Positions 45,048 to 55,091 are shown, counted from the stretch's first letter. The stretch: 64,000 nt of DNA from Mycetocola zhujimingii (GCF_003065425.1 NZ_CP026949.1:1612001-1676000), one strand, 5' to 3'. Notes: generated from the sequence alone by a model not told the origin. Translations and numbers: made by a program.

Positions 45048-45120
45048 TGGGCCCTACCGGGATCGAACCGATGACATCCACGGTGTAAACGTGGCGCTCT
45101 ACCAGCTGAGCTAAAGGCCC
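45048..45120 (-). tRNA. tRNA-Val (UAC anticodon)
   Basis: 73 nt on the minus strand. Acceptor GGGCCTT/AGGGCCC with discriminator A, D-arm TAGCTCAGCTGGTAGAGC, anticodon stem CCACG/CGTGG with loop TTTACAC (anticodon UAC, Val), T-loop GGTTCGATCCC. No encoded CCA. Boundaries follow from the acceptor pairing. Confidence 0.95.
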
Positions 45121-45187
45121 CTCACTGCCGATGGCAGCGTGATCATGTTACACACTTTCCGGCCACGACCTGAAACCGGATGCCCGC

Positions 45188-45661
45188 TCAGGCGGGCTGG
45201 CGCTGCAGGTTCTCGACAGCTGTGCGATAGGCGTCGAGCGAGCGGGCTTCGCCAGGAGCGGTGATGAAGCTGGCGCGGATGATTCCATCCACGTCGATCA
45301 CGAACGTCGCCCGATTGGCGAATCCCTTCGAGTCGAGGAACACACCGTATTCCTTGCTGACCTGCCCGTGGGGCCAGAAGTCAGACAGCAGAGTGAACTC
45401 GTAACCCTCCTGCTCGGCCCATGCCCTGAGTGCGGACTTGGAGTCAACGGAGATGCCGATGAGTTCGATCCCGGCATCCTGGAACAGCGAGAGGTTGTCG
45501 CGGAGTTCACACAACTCGCTCGTGCACCTGCCAGAGAAAGCAAGCGGGAAAAAGACCAGTGCGACGGCCCGTTTTCCACGGAAGCTGCCCAGTTGCACCG
45601 TCTCACCAAACTGGTTGACGAGCGCGAAGTCGGGAGCCCTGGTGTCGTTCTCGAGAGCCAT
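45188..45661 (-). CDS. Peroxiredoxin (AhpE/BCP type)
   Basis: 157 residues from ATG 45661; the frame upstream (to 47104) is antisense to aceE and discarded. Reduces hydroperoxides using a peroxidatic cysteine, Cys46 in FPLAFSGRCTSELCELRD, a second Cys51 being a possible resolving residue. Start 'APDFALVNQFGETVQLGSFRGK' and 'LIGISVDSKSALRAWAEQEG' and 'TFVIDVDGIIRA' fit the AhpE-like subfamily of actinobacteria. It sits between tRNA-Val and aceE, divergent from the latter, as in other Microbacteriaceae. Confidence 0.9.
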   Translation of the reverse strand: MALENDTRAPDFALVNQFGETVQLGSFRGKRAVALVFFPLAFSGRCTSELCELRDNLSLFQDAGIELIGISVDSKSALRAWAEQEGYEFTLLSDFWPHGQVSKEYGVFLDSKGFANRATFVIDVDGIIRASFITAPGEARSLDAYRTAVENLQRQPA

Positions 45662-45940
45662 CTGTGTGCGTCCTTTCCGGAATGGTCCTGCCTCGGCTGC
45701 GCGAGGATCCCGATCCAAACCAGTGACACACACTAGACCCGCGCTTCCCCAACACCAAACGATCGCCCGGGAGTTAGCGCACACCCGCACGCTCACGTCG
45801 GCCTTTGCTGTGGAAGTCGCCAGTAGCCCGCGTAAGTCGCTAGGCTGATCTGAGGTGCCTGCGCGCGTCGTAACCCGACCCTGTCTGACATTTGCACCTC
45901 GGAAAACCAGGCACGATCTGCCCATACAGAAAGGTCGACG

Positions 45941-48667
45941 GTGACTGTAAACGACCAGGACCCATACTCGGTTGACAACTTCGATGCTGACCCCGAAGAA
46001 ACCGCGGAATGGCAAGAGTCGCTCGATCAGCTCGTCGCTACCCACGGTCACGGCCGTGCTCGCGAAATCATGCTGAGCCTGCTGAAGCGCTCCCGTGAAC
46101 TTCACCTCGGCGTTCCGATGGTGCCGACGACGGACTACATCAACACGATCGCGCCCGAGAACGAGCCTGAATTCCCCGGAAACGAGGACATCGAGCGTCG
46201 TTACCGCGCCTGGATCCGCTGGAATGCCGCGATCACCGTGCACCGCGCCCAGCGCCCCGGGATCGGTGTCGGCGGACACATCTCCACCTACGCATCGTCC
46301 GCTGCGTTGTACGAGGTCGGATTCAACCACTTCTTCCGCGGCCAGGATCACCCCGGCGGCGGTGACCAGATTTTCATCCAGGGTCACGCCTCCCCCGGCA
46401 CCTACGCGCGCGCCTTCCTCGAAGGACGACTGTCCACGGACCAGCTCGACGGATTCCGCCAGGAGAAGTCCCGCGCGCCACACGGCATCTCGTCCTACCC
46501 GCACCCGCGACTCATGCCGGAGTTCTGGCAGTTCCCGACGGTATCGATGGGTCTCGGCCCGATCAACGCCATCTATCAGGCGCAGGCCAACAAGTACCTG
46601 ACCAACCGCGGGATCAAGGATGCGAGCGACCAGCAGGTCTGGGCGTTCCTCGGCGACGGTGAAATGGACGAGGTCGAAAGCCGTGGCCAGCTTCAGGTGG
46701 CCGCCAACGAGGGACTCGACAACCTCAACTTCGTCATCAACTGCAACCTGCAGCGCCTCGATGGCCCGGTGCGTGGAAACGGCAAGATCATCCAGGAGCT
46801 CGAGAGCTTCTTCCGCGGCGCAGGCTGGAACGTCATCAAGGTCGTCTGGGGCCGCGAGTGGGACGACCTGCTCGCGAAGGACTCGAGCGGTGCTCTCCTC
46901 AACCTCATGAACGCCACCCCCGACGGTGACTACCAGACCTACAAGGCCGAAAGCGGAGCCTTCGTCCGTGAAAACTTCTTCGGTCGCGACGAGCGCACGC
47001 TCAAGCTGGTCGAGGACTACTCCGACGACCAGATCTGGAACCTCAAGCGCGGTGGCCACGACTACCGCAAGGTATACGCCGCCTTCAAGGCCGCGTCGGA
47101 GCACAAGGGCCAGCCGACCGTCATCCTCGCCAAGACCGTCAAGGGTTACGGTCTCGGCCCGTCATTTGAGGGGCGCAACGCGACCCACCAGATGAAGAAG
47201 ATGACGCTCGACAACCTCAAGATGTTCCGCGACGAGATGCGCGTGCCGATCACGGACGCTCAGCTCGAGGAGAACCCGTACCAGCCGCCGTACTACCACC
47301 CCGGTGTCGAGGACGAAGCCATCCAGTACCTGCACGAACGCCGCACGGCGCTCGGCGGTTACGTCCCCGAACGCAGGTCGAAGTACACCGACATCAAGCT
47401 GCCGGAAGATTCCACCTACGCGATCTCGAAGAAGGGCTCCGGCACGCAGGAGATCGCCACAACCATGGCGTTCGTCCGACTGCTCAAGGACCTGATCCGT
47501 TCGAAGGACTTCGGCAACCGGATCGTCCCGATCATCCCGGACGAGGCGCGGACCTTCGGCATCGACGCGTTTTTCCCGACCGCGAAGATCTACAACCCGA
47601 ACGGACAGCACTACACCTCCGTCGACCGCGAACTCCTCCTCGCATACAAGGAGAGCCCGCAGGGCCAGATCCTGCACGTCGGCATCAACGAGGCGGGTGG
47701 CGCTGCCGCGTTCACCAACATCGGAACCACGTACTCGACCCAGGGCGAGCCGCTGATCCCGATTTACGTCTTCTACTCGATGTTCGGGTACCAGCGCACG
47801 GGAGACGCACTGTGGGCCGCCGGCGACCAGATGGCCCGAGGCTTCATCATCGGCGCAACGGCTGGCCGCACGACACTCACGGGAGAGGGTCTCCAGCACG
47901 CTGACGGCCACTCCCCCCTCCTCGCGTCGACCAACCCGGCCACGGTCACCTACGACCCGGCATACGGCTACGAAATCGGTCACATCGTGCGCGCCGGTCT
48001 CGAGCGGATGTACGGCGGCAAGCACGAAGACCCCAACGTGATGTACTACATCACGGTCTACAACGAGCCGATCGTGCAGCCCGCTGAGCCCGAGAACCTC
48101 GACGTCGACGGACTGCTCCGCGGCATCTACAAGGTGAAGGGCTCTGAGACCGAAGGACCGAGGGCTCAGCTCCTCGCTTCGGGCGTTTCGGTGCCGTGGG
48201 CGATCGAAGCCCAGCAGCTGCTGGCTGAGGACTGGGGAGTATCTGCCGACGTCTGGTCGGTCACCTCCTGGTCGGAGCTGCGTCGCGACGGCATCCGTGC
48301 GGAGGAGTACAACTTCCTCAACCCGGACGCTGAGCCGCAGGTGCCGTACGTGACCGAGCGACTGAAGGATGAGCAGGGACCGTTCATCGCGGTTACCGAC
48401 TACATGCACGCCGTGCCAGACCAGATCCGTCAGTTCGTGCCGGGAGACTTCGCGACACTCGGTGCAGACAACTTCGGTTTCTCCGACACCCGTGCGGCCG
48501 CTCGTCGGTACTTCAAGATCGATGGACCATCGATGGTTGTTCGTGCACTGGAGTTGCTTGCCGCCCGCGGCGAGGTCGACGCTTCGCTGCCCGGCCGCGC
48601 CATCGACAAGTACAACCTTCTCGACGTCAACGCTGGAACCACCGGCAATGCCGGTGGTGAAAGCTAG
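45941..48667 (+). CDS. aceE: Pyruvate dehydrogenase E1 component, homodimeric
   Basis: 908 residues from GTG 45941, AAAGG upstream. Thiamine-diphosphate enzyme that decarboxylates pyruvate and reductively acetylates the lipoyl group of E2. Landmarks: the conserved His region '[22 protein letters not shown]', the ThDP motif [12 protein letters not shown] (GDG...; Mg-binding through N of '[18 protein letters not shown]'), '[14 protein letters not shown]', and the second-half '[14 protein letters not shown]' with catalytic Glu and aromatic '[14 protein letters not shown]'. It works with the lipoyl E2 at 18.8 kb and E3 at 17.3 kb. Confidence 0.95.
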   Translation: MTVNDQDPYSVDNFDADPEETAEWQESLDQLVATHGHGRAREIMLSLLKRSRELHLGVPMVPTTDYINTIAPENEPEFPGNEDIERRYRAWIRWNAAITVHRAQRPGIGVGGHISTYASSAALYEVGFNHFFRGQDHPGGGDQIFIQGHASPGTYARAFLEGRLSTDQLDGFRQEKSRAPHGISSYPHPRLMPEFWQFPTVSMGLGPINAIYQAQANKYLTNRGIKDASDQQVWAFLGDGEMDEVESRGQLQVAANEGLDNLNFVINCNLQRLDGPVRGNGKIIQELESFFRGAGWNVIKVVWGREWDDLLAKDSSGALLNLMNATPDGDYQTYKAESGAFVRENFFGRDERTLKLVEDYSDDQIWNLKRGGHDYRKVYAAFKAASEHKGQPTVILAKTVKGYGLGPSFEGRNATHQMKKMTLDNLKMFRDEMRVPITDAQLEENPYQPPYYHPGVEDEAIQYLHERRTALGGYVPERRSKYTDIKLPEDSTYAISKKGSGTQEIATTMAFVRLLKDLIRSKDFGNRIVPIIPDEARTFGIDAFFPTAKIYNPNGQHYTSVDRELLLAYKESPQGQILHVGINEAGGAAAFTNIGTTYSTQGEPLIPIYVFYSMFGYQRTGDALWAAGDQMARGFIIGATAGRTTLTGEGLQHADGHSPLLASTNPATVTYDPAYGYEIGHIVRAGLERMYGGKHEDPNVMYYITVYNEPIVQPAEPENLDVDGLLRGIYKVKGSETEGPRAQLLASGVSVPWAIEAQQLLAEDWGVSADVWSVTSWSELRRDGIRAEEYNFLNPDAEPQVPYVTERLKDEQGPFIAVTDYMHAVPDQIRQFVPGDFATLGADNFGFSDTRAAARRYFKIDGPSMVVRALELLAARGEVDASLPGRAIDKYNLLDVNAGTTGNAGGES

Positions 48668-48685
48668 ACCATCACAACGCCGGCC

Positions 48686-49882
48686 GTGCCGCGCTCGAAG
48701 GCTGAAACGCTCGCCTGGCTTCGACGACTGTCGGGCGAGCTCGCCACCACAACGCTGAAGCAGCTCGAAGACACGCTGCCCTGGTATGCAGAAATGCCGC
48801 CAGGGCGGCGGTCGGCGGTCGGGTTGGTTGCCCAGGCGGGCATCACCTCGTTCATCGCCTGGTTCGACGACCCGAAGTCCACTCCGTGGATCGCGGCGGA
48901 TGTCTTCGGCGCTGCCCCGAGGGAACTCCTGCGTTCGGTGAGCCTGCAGCAGACGCTTCAGCTCATTCGCGTCACGGTCGAAGTCGTTGAAGAACGAATC
49001 AAGGACGGCGGCGAGGACCTCCGCGAGGCGATCCTGCTGTACTCCAGGGAGATCGCGTTCGCCGCGGCCGACGTCTACGCCAGGGCAGCCGAGGCACGTG
49101 GGCTCTGGGATGCCAGGCTCGAAGCGCTCGTTGTCGACTCCATCCTCTCCGGTGAAGCAGATGACGAACTGCCGAGCCGGATTGCCGCCCTCGGCTGGCA
49201 CGGACACGGTGAAGTAGCCGTTCTCGTCGGCACGACACCTCCACAGCTCGACGTCGATCAGTTGCGACGAACAGCACGTCACATGGCAGCGGATGTCCTC
49301 ATCGGCGTGCAGGGCGGCCGACTCGTCCTCGTCATCGGACGCGCCGAGACAAGCCACGGTGTCGACGACGAAGAGATCGGCACAGCCGCATCCCTGAGCT
49401 TCGTTGAGATCGCCACGCACCTCGAGCCGGGGTTCGGCCCCGGTTATCTCGTACTCGGTCACGCGGTGCCGACCCTCGTTGAAGCGTCAAGGAGTGCACG
49501 CGCCGCCCTCGCCGGATTCGCCGTCGCGCGGGCCTGGCGCCATGCCCCGAGGCCGGTACAGGCGGACGACCTTCTGCCTGAGCGCGCACTGGCCGGCGAT
49601 TCCCTCGCTCGTACCACGCTCATCGAACGCATCTACAAGCCCCTTCACGCGCACTCGACCGAGCTGGTCACGACGCTGTGGTGCTATCTCGACAACGGCC
49701 GGTCGCTCGAGGCCACCGCACGCGAGCTTTTCGTGCACCCCAATACCGTCCGGTACCGCCTCAAGCGCGTGTCCGACGTGATCGGGTGGGACGCGACCGG
49801 CGCCAGGGAGGCGCTCATCCTTCAGGCCGCGCTGATCCTCGGCTCGATCGCAGAGCCCGACGGATTCAAACGCCGGCGGTAG
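48686..49882 (+). CDS. fasR: PucR-type regulator, FasR-like (fatty acid synthase operon)
   Basis: 398 residues from GTG 48686. N-terminal ~290 residues are a helical/alpha-beta sensory region; the C-terminal PucR/CdaR helix-turn-helix reads SLEATARELFVHPNTVRYRL (HTH_30). Proteins of this architecture encoded directly upstream of fabD-fabH-acpP-fabF are the fatty-acid-synthesis activators (FasR in Streptomyces coelicolor). It stands 18 bases after aceE and 99 bp before fabD, where an inverted repeat probably forms its binding site. The name is inferred from position and architecture. Confidence 0.82.
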   Translation: MPRSKAETLAWLRRLSGELATTTLKQLEDTLPWYAEMPPGRRSAVGLVAQAGITSFIAWFDDPKSTPWIAADVFGAAPRELLRSVSLQQTLQLIRVTVEVVEERIKDGGEDLREAILLYSREIAFAAADVYARAAEARGLWDARLEALVVDSILSGEADDELPSRIAALGWHGHGEVAVLVGTTPPQLDVDQLRRTARHMAADVLIGVQGGRLVLVIGRAETSHGVDDEEIGTAASLSFVEIATHLEPGFGPGYLVLGHAVPTLVEASRSARAALAGFAVARAWRHAPRPVQADDLLPERALAGDSLARTTLIERIYKPLHAHSTELVTTLWCYLDNGRSLEATARELFVHPNTVRYRLKRVSDVIGWDATGAREALILQAALILGSIAEPDGFKRRR

Positions 49883-49899
49883 GGAGACCCCCATGGCTA

Positions 49900-49947
49900 T
49901 GTGGAACATGCACAAGTGATTCGCGGATTCTTGTGACGTGTTCAACA
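49900..49947. promoter_or_regulatory. Candidate FasR operator upstream of fabD
   Basis: Inverted repeat GAACATGCACAAG (49904-49916) and CTTGTGACGTGTTC (49930-49943), imperfect by one base, flanked by TGTG (49900-49903) and CACA (49944-49947 region). It lies 38 bp before the fabD start. Confidence 0.6.
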
Positions 49948-49981
49948 CAGCCGCCGCACAGTCTGTTGGCAGACTAGGACC

Positions 49982-50896
49982 GTGATCGTTCTCGTTTGCC
50001 CCGGACAGGGCTCCCAGACCCCCGGCTTCCTCTCCCCCTGGCTTGAAAACACCGACTACCTGCGACTGGTCGAGCAGTACTCGGAAGCCGCAGGACTTGA
50101 CCTGGTGAAGCACGGCACCGAATCCGACCAGGAGACGATCCGTGACACCGCCGTCGCGCAGCCCCTGATCGTTGCTGCCGGGCTGCTCACCCTGCACGCA
50201 CTCGCCGAGGTCGGCCACCCCGCCACGGTCCCCGGCATCGCCGGTCACTCCGTTGGGGAGATCACCGCTGCCGTCGGCGCCGGCGTGCTCACCGAGGATG
50301 CCGCCATGCGGTTCGTTGCCGCCCGTGCGACGGCGATGGCGGCTGCGGCGAAAGCGACGCCAACGGGAATGAGCGCCGTGATCGGTGGAGACGTCGACGC
50401 GTTGCTCGCGCGGCTGACCGACCTCGGGCTCGAGCCAGCGAACTTCAACGGCGGCGGCCAGATCGTGGTTGCCGGTGCTCTTGACGCGCTCGCACAGCTG
50501 GCGGCCGATCCGGTCAAAGGCACGCGCGTGATCCCCCTGCAGGTCGCGGGAGCATTCCACACCAGGTACATGGCACCGGCCCGCGACGCGCTCGCGACCG
50601 TCGCCGCCGGCCTGACGGCATCCGACCCCGAACTCCGCCTGTGGACGAACCGCGACGGCAGCGTCGTCGACTCCGGTTCGCAATTCGTCGAACTCCTCGT
50701 CGGACAGGTGGCGTCGCCGGTACGCTGGGACCTCTGCATGGACGCGTTCGCGGCCGATGGGGTCACCGGCATCGTCGAGGTCGCGCCGGCGGGCGCCCTC
50801 ACGGGGCTCGCGAAACGCGGGCTGAAGGGAACGCCGTCGGTGGCGATCAAGACACCCGACGACATTCCTGCAGCGCTCGAACTGCTTCACGCTTAG
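49982..50896 (+). CDS. fabD: Malonyl-CoA:ACP transacylase
   Basis: 304 residues from GTG 49982. Loads malonyl from CoA onto acyl carrier protein. Catalytic Ser90 in GIAGHSVGEITA and His193 in AGAFHTRYM; the substrate Arg sits in the 'AARATAMAAAA' helix and the opening 'VLVCPGQGSQ' is invariant. First gene of the fabD-fabH-acpP-fabF operon; 27 bp to fabH. Regulated probably through the inverted repeat upstream. Slightly short at the C-terminus compared with E. coli FabD (309) but complete. Confidence 0.95.
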   Translation: MIVLVCPGQGSQTPGFLSPWLENTDYLRLVEQYSEAAGLDLVKHGTESDQETIRDTAVAQPLIVAAGLLTLHALAEVGHPATVPGIAGHSVGEITAAVGAGVLTEDAAMRFVAARATAMAAAAKATPTGMSAVIGGDVDALLARLTDLGLEPANFNGGGQIVVAGALDALAQLAADPVKGTRVIPLQVAGAFHTRYMAPARDALATVAAGLTASDPELRLWTNRDGSVVDSGSQFVELLVGQVASPVRWDLCMDAFAADGVTGIVEVAPAGALTGLAKRGLKGTPSVAIKTPDDIPAALELLHA

Positions 50897-50923
50897 ACAA
50901 TCTCCGCTATCCGAGAGAGACGA

Positions 50924-51928
50924 ATGACCAGACCTACCCTCAACCAGTCCCAGGGACCGGCGTTCACGCGCATCCTGGGCATGGGTGCCGCTCGCGGTGA
51001 CCTGTCAGTGCCGAACGACGACCTCGTCGGACCGATCAACTCCTCAGACGAGTGGATCCGCCAGCGCACCGGAATCATCGAACGCAAACGTGCGAGTCAG
51101 GATGTGCTCGCCGTGGACCTGGCAACTGACGCCGCTCGTGAGGCGATCGAAGCATCGGGAGTGGACCCCGCCGAGGTCGACGCCGTCATCATTGCGACCA
51201 TCAGCAACATCCAGCAGACGCCTTCCATGGCGGCGGTCGTGGCCGATCGTGTCGGTGCGAACCCCGCAGCAGCGTACGATGTCAACGCCGCGTGCGCCGG
51301 GTACCCGTACGCCATCGCGCAGGCCGATTCACTCATCCGCACCGGTGTCGCCAAGTACGCGCTCGTGATCGGCGCCGAGAAGCTGTCGGATGTTGTCGAC
51401 CCCGAAGACAGGTCGATCTCCTTCCTGCTCGGTGACGGTGCGGGCGCCGCCCTGATCGGGCCGAGCGACTTCCCCGGCATCTCACCCACCGTCTGGGGCT
51501 CCGACGGCTCCAAGGCGGGCGCCGTCGGCATGAACGCGACGCTCCAGGAGTACCGCAGGGGCGAAGCGCCGTGGCCCACCCTCCGCCAGGAAGGGCAGAC
51601 CGTCTTCCGCTGGGCGGTATGGGACATGGCCAAGGTGGCCAAGGAAGCGCTGGAAAAGGCCGGCGTCACCGCCGACCAGCTGTCGGCCTTCATCCCGCAC
51701 CAGGCCAACATGCGCATCATCGACGAGTTCGCCAAGCAGCTGCGGCTCCCCGAGAGCGTCGTCATCGCCCGTGACATCGCCACAACCGGCAACACCAGCG
51801 CCGCTTCGATCCCTCTTGCGACGCACAGGCTGCTGCAGGAACACCCTGAAGTGTCCGGCGGACTCGCACTGCAGATCGGATTCGGGGCCGGACTCGTCTT
51901 TGCCGCCCAGGTCGTCGTACTTCCCTAG
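50924..51928 (+). CDS. fabH: 3-oxoacyl-ACP synthase III
   Basis: 334 residues. Initiates fatty acid chains by condensing an acyl-CoA primer with malonyl-ACP; in actinobacteria this gives branched-chain starters. Cys124 in VNAACAGYPYA, His259 in FIPHQANMRI and Asn290 in ATTGNTSAAS form the thiolase-fold triad. Operon position two; the intergenic spacing to acpP is 83 bp and includes a strong AAGGAGAT ribosome-binding site for that gene. Standard length and no odd features. Confidence 0.95.
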   Translation: MTRPTLNQSQGPAFTRILGMGAARGDLSVPNDDLVGPINSSDEWIRQRTGIIERKRASQDVLAVDLATDAAREAIEASGVDPAEVDAVIIATISNIQQTPSMAAVVADRVGANPAAAYDVNAACAGYPYAIAQADSLIRTGVAKYALVIGAEKLSDVVDPEDRSISFLLGDGAGAALIGPSDFPGISPTVWGSDGSKAGAVGMNATLQEYRRGEAPWPTLRQEGQTVFRWAVWDMAKVAKEALEKAGVTADQLSAFIPHQANMRIIDEFAKQLRLPESVVIARDIATTGNTSAASIPLATHRLLQEHPEVSGGLALQIGFGAGLVFAAQVVVLP

Positions 51929-52011
51929 CCACACCCCTCGCGTGCCAGTACCGGGCGCAACCACCCCCATAGACTGTTTCACGGTCAATCGATACTCAAG
52001 GAGATAACACC

Positions 52012-52260
52012 ATGGCACTGTCCACTGAAGAAGTCCTCGCCGGCCTGGCCGAGCTCGTCAACGACGAGACCGGAATTGCTGCAGACACCGTCGAGCTCGA
52101 CAAGTCCTTCACCGACGACCTCGACATCGACTCGATCTCGATGATGACCATCGTTGTCAACGCAGAAGAGAAGTTCGACGTCAAGATCCCGGACGAGGAA
52201 GTCAAGAACCTCAAGACAGTCGGCGACGCCGTCGACTTCATCGTCAAAGCACAGGGCTAA
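52012..52260 (+). CDS. acpP: Acyl carrier protein
   Basis: 82 residues, acidic, four-helix ACP. The 4'-phosphopantetheine attachment Ser41 is in DLDIDSISMMTIV. Well-placed AAGGAGAT ribosome-binding site before ATG 52012. Third gene of the fab operon, carrying growing acyl chains for FabD, FabH and FabF. Confidence 0.95.
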   Translation: MALSTEEVLAGLAELVNDETGIAADTVELDKSFTDDLDIDSISMMTIVVNAEEKFDVKIPDEEVKNLKTVGDAVDFIVKAQG

Positions 52261-52380
52261 CACCCTGCGTCGATGAGGACCGGGTCGCGGCCCACACCGA
52301 CACCCGGTCCCTCATCACGCCGCACGAGCCATCCCTGAGATCGCTTGAAATCGTGACCAGCACCAAGAGAGTTTCATCGA

Positions 52381-53616
52381 ATGACCAAAAGAATTGTCGT
52401 TACAGGGATTGGTGCGACGTCACCGATCGGTGGCACAGCCCAGGAATCCTGGGATAACCTCCTCGCGGGCGCATCGGGAGTTCGCACTCTCGAGCAGGAC
52501 TGGGTAGCCAAGTATGAGCTCCCCATCACCATCGCCGGCCAGGCCGCCGTGCCTGCCACCGACGTCCTCCCCCGCATGGAGACCAAGCGTCTCGACCCGT
52601 CCAGCCAGTTCGCGCTCATCGCTGCGCGCGAGGCGTGGGCGGATGCCGGAACGCCCGGCGTCGATCCTGAGCGACTCGGTGTCGACTGGGCAACCGGAAT
52701 CGGCGGAGTCTGGACACTGCTCGACGCGTGGGACACCCTGCGCGAGCGCGGGCCACGCCGCGTATTGCCCATGACCGTGCCGATGCTCATGCCCAACGGT
52801 CCCGCTGCGGCCATCGGCATGGACCTCGGCGCGCGCGCCGGGGAACGCACCGTCGTATCGGCCTGCGCATCCAGCACCGAGTCCATCGCCAACGCGTTTG
52901 AACACCTGCAGGCGGGGCTGGCGGATGTCATCATCGCCGGTGGCTCCGAGGCAGCCATTCACCCGCTGCCCATCGCATCGTTCGCAGCGATGCAGGCGCT
53001 CTCGAAGCGCAGCGACAACCCCGCGACCGCGTCACGCCCCTACGACGTCAGCCGTGATGGATTCGTCCTCGGTGAGGGTGCAGCCGCACTGGTCCTGGAA
53101 ACCCTCGAGCACGCCGAGGCCCGTGGCGCCCGGATCTACGCCGAGGTTCTCGGCGGCGCAGTCACCAGCGACGCGTACCATATCACCGCTCCGGACCCCG
53201 AAGGATCAGCAGCGGCCCGTGCGATGATCGCCGCCATCGAGAACGCCGGCCTCGCGCTCACCGATGTTGTCCACGTGAACGCACACGCGACGAGCACTCC
53301 CGTTGGCGACATCGCGGAGTACTACGCGCTCAGGCGTGTCTTCGGCGACCACCTCGAGTCGATTGCCGTCAGCGCGACCAAGGCGTCCACCGGGCACCTG
53401 CTCGGCGGCGCCGGCGCGATCGAGGCGCTGTTCACGGTGAAGGCGCTGCACGAGCGCGTCGCTCCCCCAACCATCAACCTCGAGAACCAGGACCCGGCGA
53501 TCCCGCTCGACGTCGTGACGACGCCCCGCGACCTCGGAACCGGCGACCTCCTCGCGATCAGCAACTCCTTCGGGTTCGGCGGCCACAACGCCGTCGCCGC
53601 GTTCCGGAGCTTCTGA
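52381..53616 (+). CDS. fabF: 3-oxoacyl-ACP synthase II
   Basis: 411 residues. Elongates acyl-ACP with malonyl-ACP in fatty acid synthesis. Nucleophile Cys162 in VSACASSTESIANAF and the two catalytic His, His302 in VNAHATSTPVGD and His339 in KASTGHLLGGAGAIEA, plus 'NSFGFGGHNA' near the C-terminus. Last gene of the operon, 120 bp after acpP with a weak ribosome-binding site; followed 17 bases later by an excellent terminator. Typical length. Confidence 0.95.
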   Translation: MTKRIVVTGIGATSPIGGTAQESWDNLLAGASGVRTLEQDWVAKYELPITIAGQAAVPATDVLPRMETKRLDPSSQFALIAAREAWADAGTPGVDPERLGVDWATGIGGVWTLLDAWDTLRERGPRRVLPMTVPMLMPNGPAAAIGMDLGARAGERTVVSACASSTESIANAFEHLQAGLADVIIAGGSEAAIHPLPIASFAAMQALSKRSDNPATASRPYDVSRDGFVLGEGAAALVLETLEHAEARGARIYAEVLGGAVTSDAYHITAPDPEGSAAARAMIAAIENAGLALTDVVHVNAHATSTPVGDIAEYYALRRVFGDHLESIAVSATKASTGHLLGGAGAIEALFTVKALHERVAPPTINLENQDPAIPLDVVTTPRDLGTGDLLAISNSFGFGGHNAVAAFRSF

Positions 53617-53633
53617 GTTCGCTGCAGCACGCG

Positions 53634-53670
53634 AAAACCCCGCACGCCGAACGGCGTGCGGGGTTTTCTT
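53634..53670 (+). terminator. Intrinsic terminator of the fab operon
   Basis: AAAACCCCGCACGCCG, loop AA, CGGCGTGCGGGGTTTT (53634-53667), a perfect 16-bp stem followed by C-TTTC. It closes the fabD-fabF operon. Confidence 0.95.
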
Positions 53671-53775
53671 TCGAAGCAGGGCCTGTCGATTTCACTGTCC
53701 GCGCCAGCCGGGAGGAGTCACCGACCTGCGCAGCGTGCCACCGATTGTGGCCCTGGGCTTACACGGGCGACGCGC

Positions 53776-54279
53776 CTACCCGACCTTGTGCAGCCAGATC
53801 ACACTCGAGTCATCCGACGCGTACCGGAACGGCTCGAGCTCGTCGTCCCAGGCCTGGCCGAGGGCGATCCGGAGTTCGCGCTGCAGTTCGGCCGGGTTCG
53901 AACCCGCGGTCTCCATGGCGTAGCGGATGCGGTCCTCCGGCACGACGACGTTGCCCGCAGAATCGGTCTGCGCGTAGAAGATCCCGAGGTCGGGTGTATG
54001 CAGCCAGCGTCCACCATCGGCGCCGGGCGATGCGTCTTCGGTCACCTCGAAACGGAGGTGCTCCCACCCGCGAAGCGAGGAAGCGATGGCCGCCCCCATG
54101 CCCTGGTGGCCCTCCCAGTAGTACTCAGCGCGCTGGGCGCCCTTCAGCACCGGCTGCTCGACCCAGGCGAAATTCACAGCACGACCAAGAGCGCGACCTG
54201 CAGCCCACTCGACATGCGGGCACAGAGCGCGCGGTGAAGAGTGAACCAAAATCACTCCGCGTGCGACAGATGCCACCAT
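53776..54279 (-). CDS. DUF3145 family protein
   Basis: 167 residues from ATG 54279, preceded by AAGGAGGAG; the ATG at 54297 is upstream of that ribosome-binding site. The DUF3145 motifs 'ARGVILVHSSPRALCPHVEWAAGRALG', 'QRAEYYWEGHQGMGAAIASSLRGW', 'IRYAMETAG' and 'LGQAWDDELEPFRYASDD' are all present. The family is actinobacterial, of unknown function, and often close to the fab operon. No membrane helix. Convergent with fabF and divergent from the PadR gene. Confidence 0.9.
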   Translation of the reverse strand: MVASVARGVILVHSSPRALCPHVEWAAGRALGRAVNFAWVEQPVLKGAQRAEYYWEGHQGMGAAIASSLRGWEHLRFEVTEDASPGADGGRWLHTPDLGIFYAQTDSAGNVVVPEDRIRYAMETAGSNPAELQRELRIALGQAWDDELEPFRYASDDSSVIWLHKVG

Positions 54280-54443
54280 TTTCTCCTCCTTGTTCACCGT
54301 GGTACGTCTTCCCCAACGACCCGTGAAAAAAAGTGAGATGCAGCATCCGGTATTCAGTTGTCCGGCAGAGCGCCGTCCTCGTCATTATGCCCCAGATAGC
54401 ACAGGAATCACAACGATGTGATTATGCTGACCCGGCGTGTCGC

Positions 54444-54470
54444 CGAATCTCTATACTGGGTAGAGATTCG
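54444..54470. promoter_or_regulatory. PadR autoregulatory operator over the -10
   Basis: Perfect 10-bp inverted repeat CGAATCTCTA-N7-TAGAGATTCG (54444-54453, 54461-54470). The likely -10, TATACT, lies at 54452-54457 within the left arm/spacer, so binding would block polymerase. It is 34 bp upstream of the padR start. Confidence 0.78.
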
Positions 54471-54503
54471 ATATGCCGGATCGTCGTTACCGGAGGGAAC
54501 CCC

Positions 54504-55091
54504 ATGGCGGTGAAGGATGCGATCCTCGCGATCCTCACTCTCGGTTCCGCATACGGGCTCCAGCTCCGCGACGAACTCGCTGCCCGCGCCCCTCACCGTG
54601 CCGGCGTGAACGTCGGCCAGATCTACTCAACGCTCGACCGGCTCGTGCGCGACGGCCTGATCAGGTCAGACACCGCAACCGACGACAACCTGCCGCTCTA
54701 CACGCTCACGCCGACAGGCCACGCCGCCGCAAGCGACTGGCTCGGCGTACCGACAGCACCCGACGTCCGCAACTGGGCCGACATGGCCGACCAGGTTCTC
54801 GTCGCATCGAGCCTGCCCGGCTCCGGGTGGCGGAAGGTCATCGCCATGCAGCTCGATTCATGGACAGCGTCGCTGGCGGATGCGGTGCCGAGCGGCGACG
54901 ACAGCGGTTCGCCCGCTCTGCGGGTCGAGCTTGCCCGCTCCGCCGATGAGCGCATCGCTCGCGCCGCCATCGACTGGCTCGGCGATGTCGATGCCCGCCT
55001 CACCGCGGCGGGAGATCCGAGCGTCCCCCTCCGAAGCACCCGCCCGCTCCGCGGCCGCAGGCCGGGACCGATGTTGAACGATCACGCGTGA
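54504..55091 (+). CDS. PadR family transcriptional regulator
   Basis: 195 residues from ATG 54504, with GGAGGG upstream (the frame opens earlier at 54333). The N-terminal winged helix reads 'AVKDAILAILTLGSAYGLQLRDELA' ... 'NVGQIYSTLDRLVRDGLIRSD' ... 'LYTLTPTGHAAASDWL' (PadR layout), followed by a C-terminal helical domain of about 90 residues. Probably self-repressing through the palindrome at 54444-54470. It precedes ligD by 25 bp on the same strand, suggesting co-transcription. Ligand unknown. Confidence 0.85.
   Translation: MAVKDAILAILTLGSAYGLQLRDELAARAPHRAGVNVGQIYSTLDRLVRDGLIRSDTATDDNLPLYTLTPTGHAAASDWLGVPTAPDVRNWADMADQVLVASSLPGSGWRKVIAMQLDSWTASLADAVPSGDDSGSPALRVELARSADERIARAAIDWLGDVDARLTAAGDPSVPLRSTRPLRGRRPGPMLNDHA

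Noticed and set aside
45048-45120. tRNA-Val as phage attachment site
   Set aside because: No integrase, and I saw no second copy of the tRNA 3' sequence in the window.
45662-47104. Long N-terminal extension of the peroxiredoxin frame
   Set aside because: It is antisense to aceE; peroxiredoxin homology starts at ATG 45661.
47162-49462. 766-codon minus-strand frame opposite aceE and the PucR-type gene
   Set aside because: Both strands open because of G+C bias; Val/Asp/Arg-rich, no homology, and the plus-strand genes are unmistakable.
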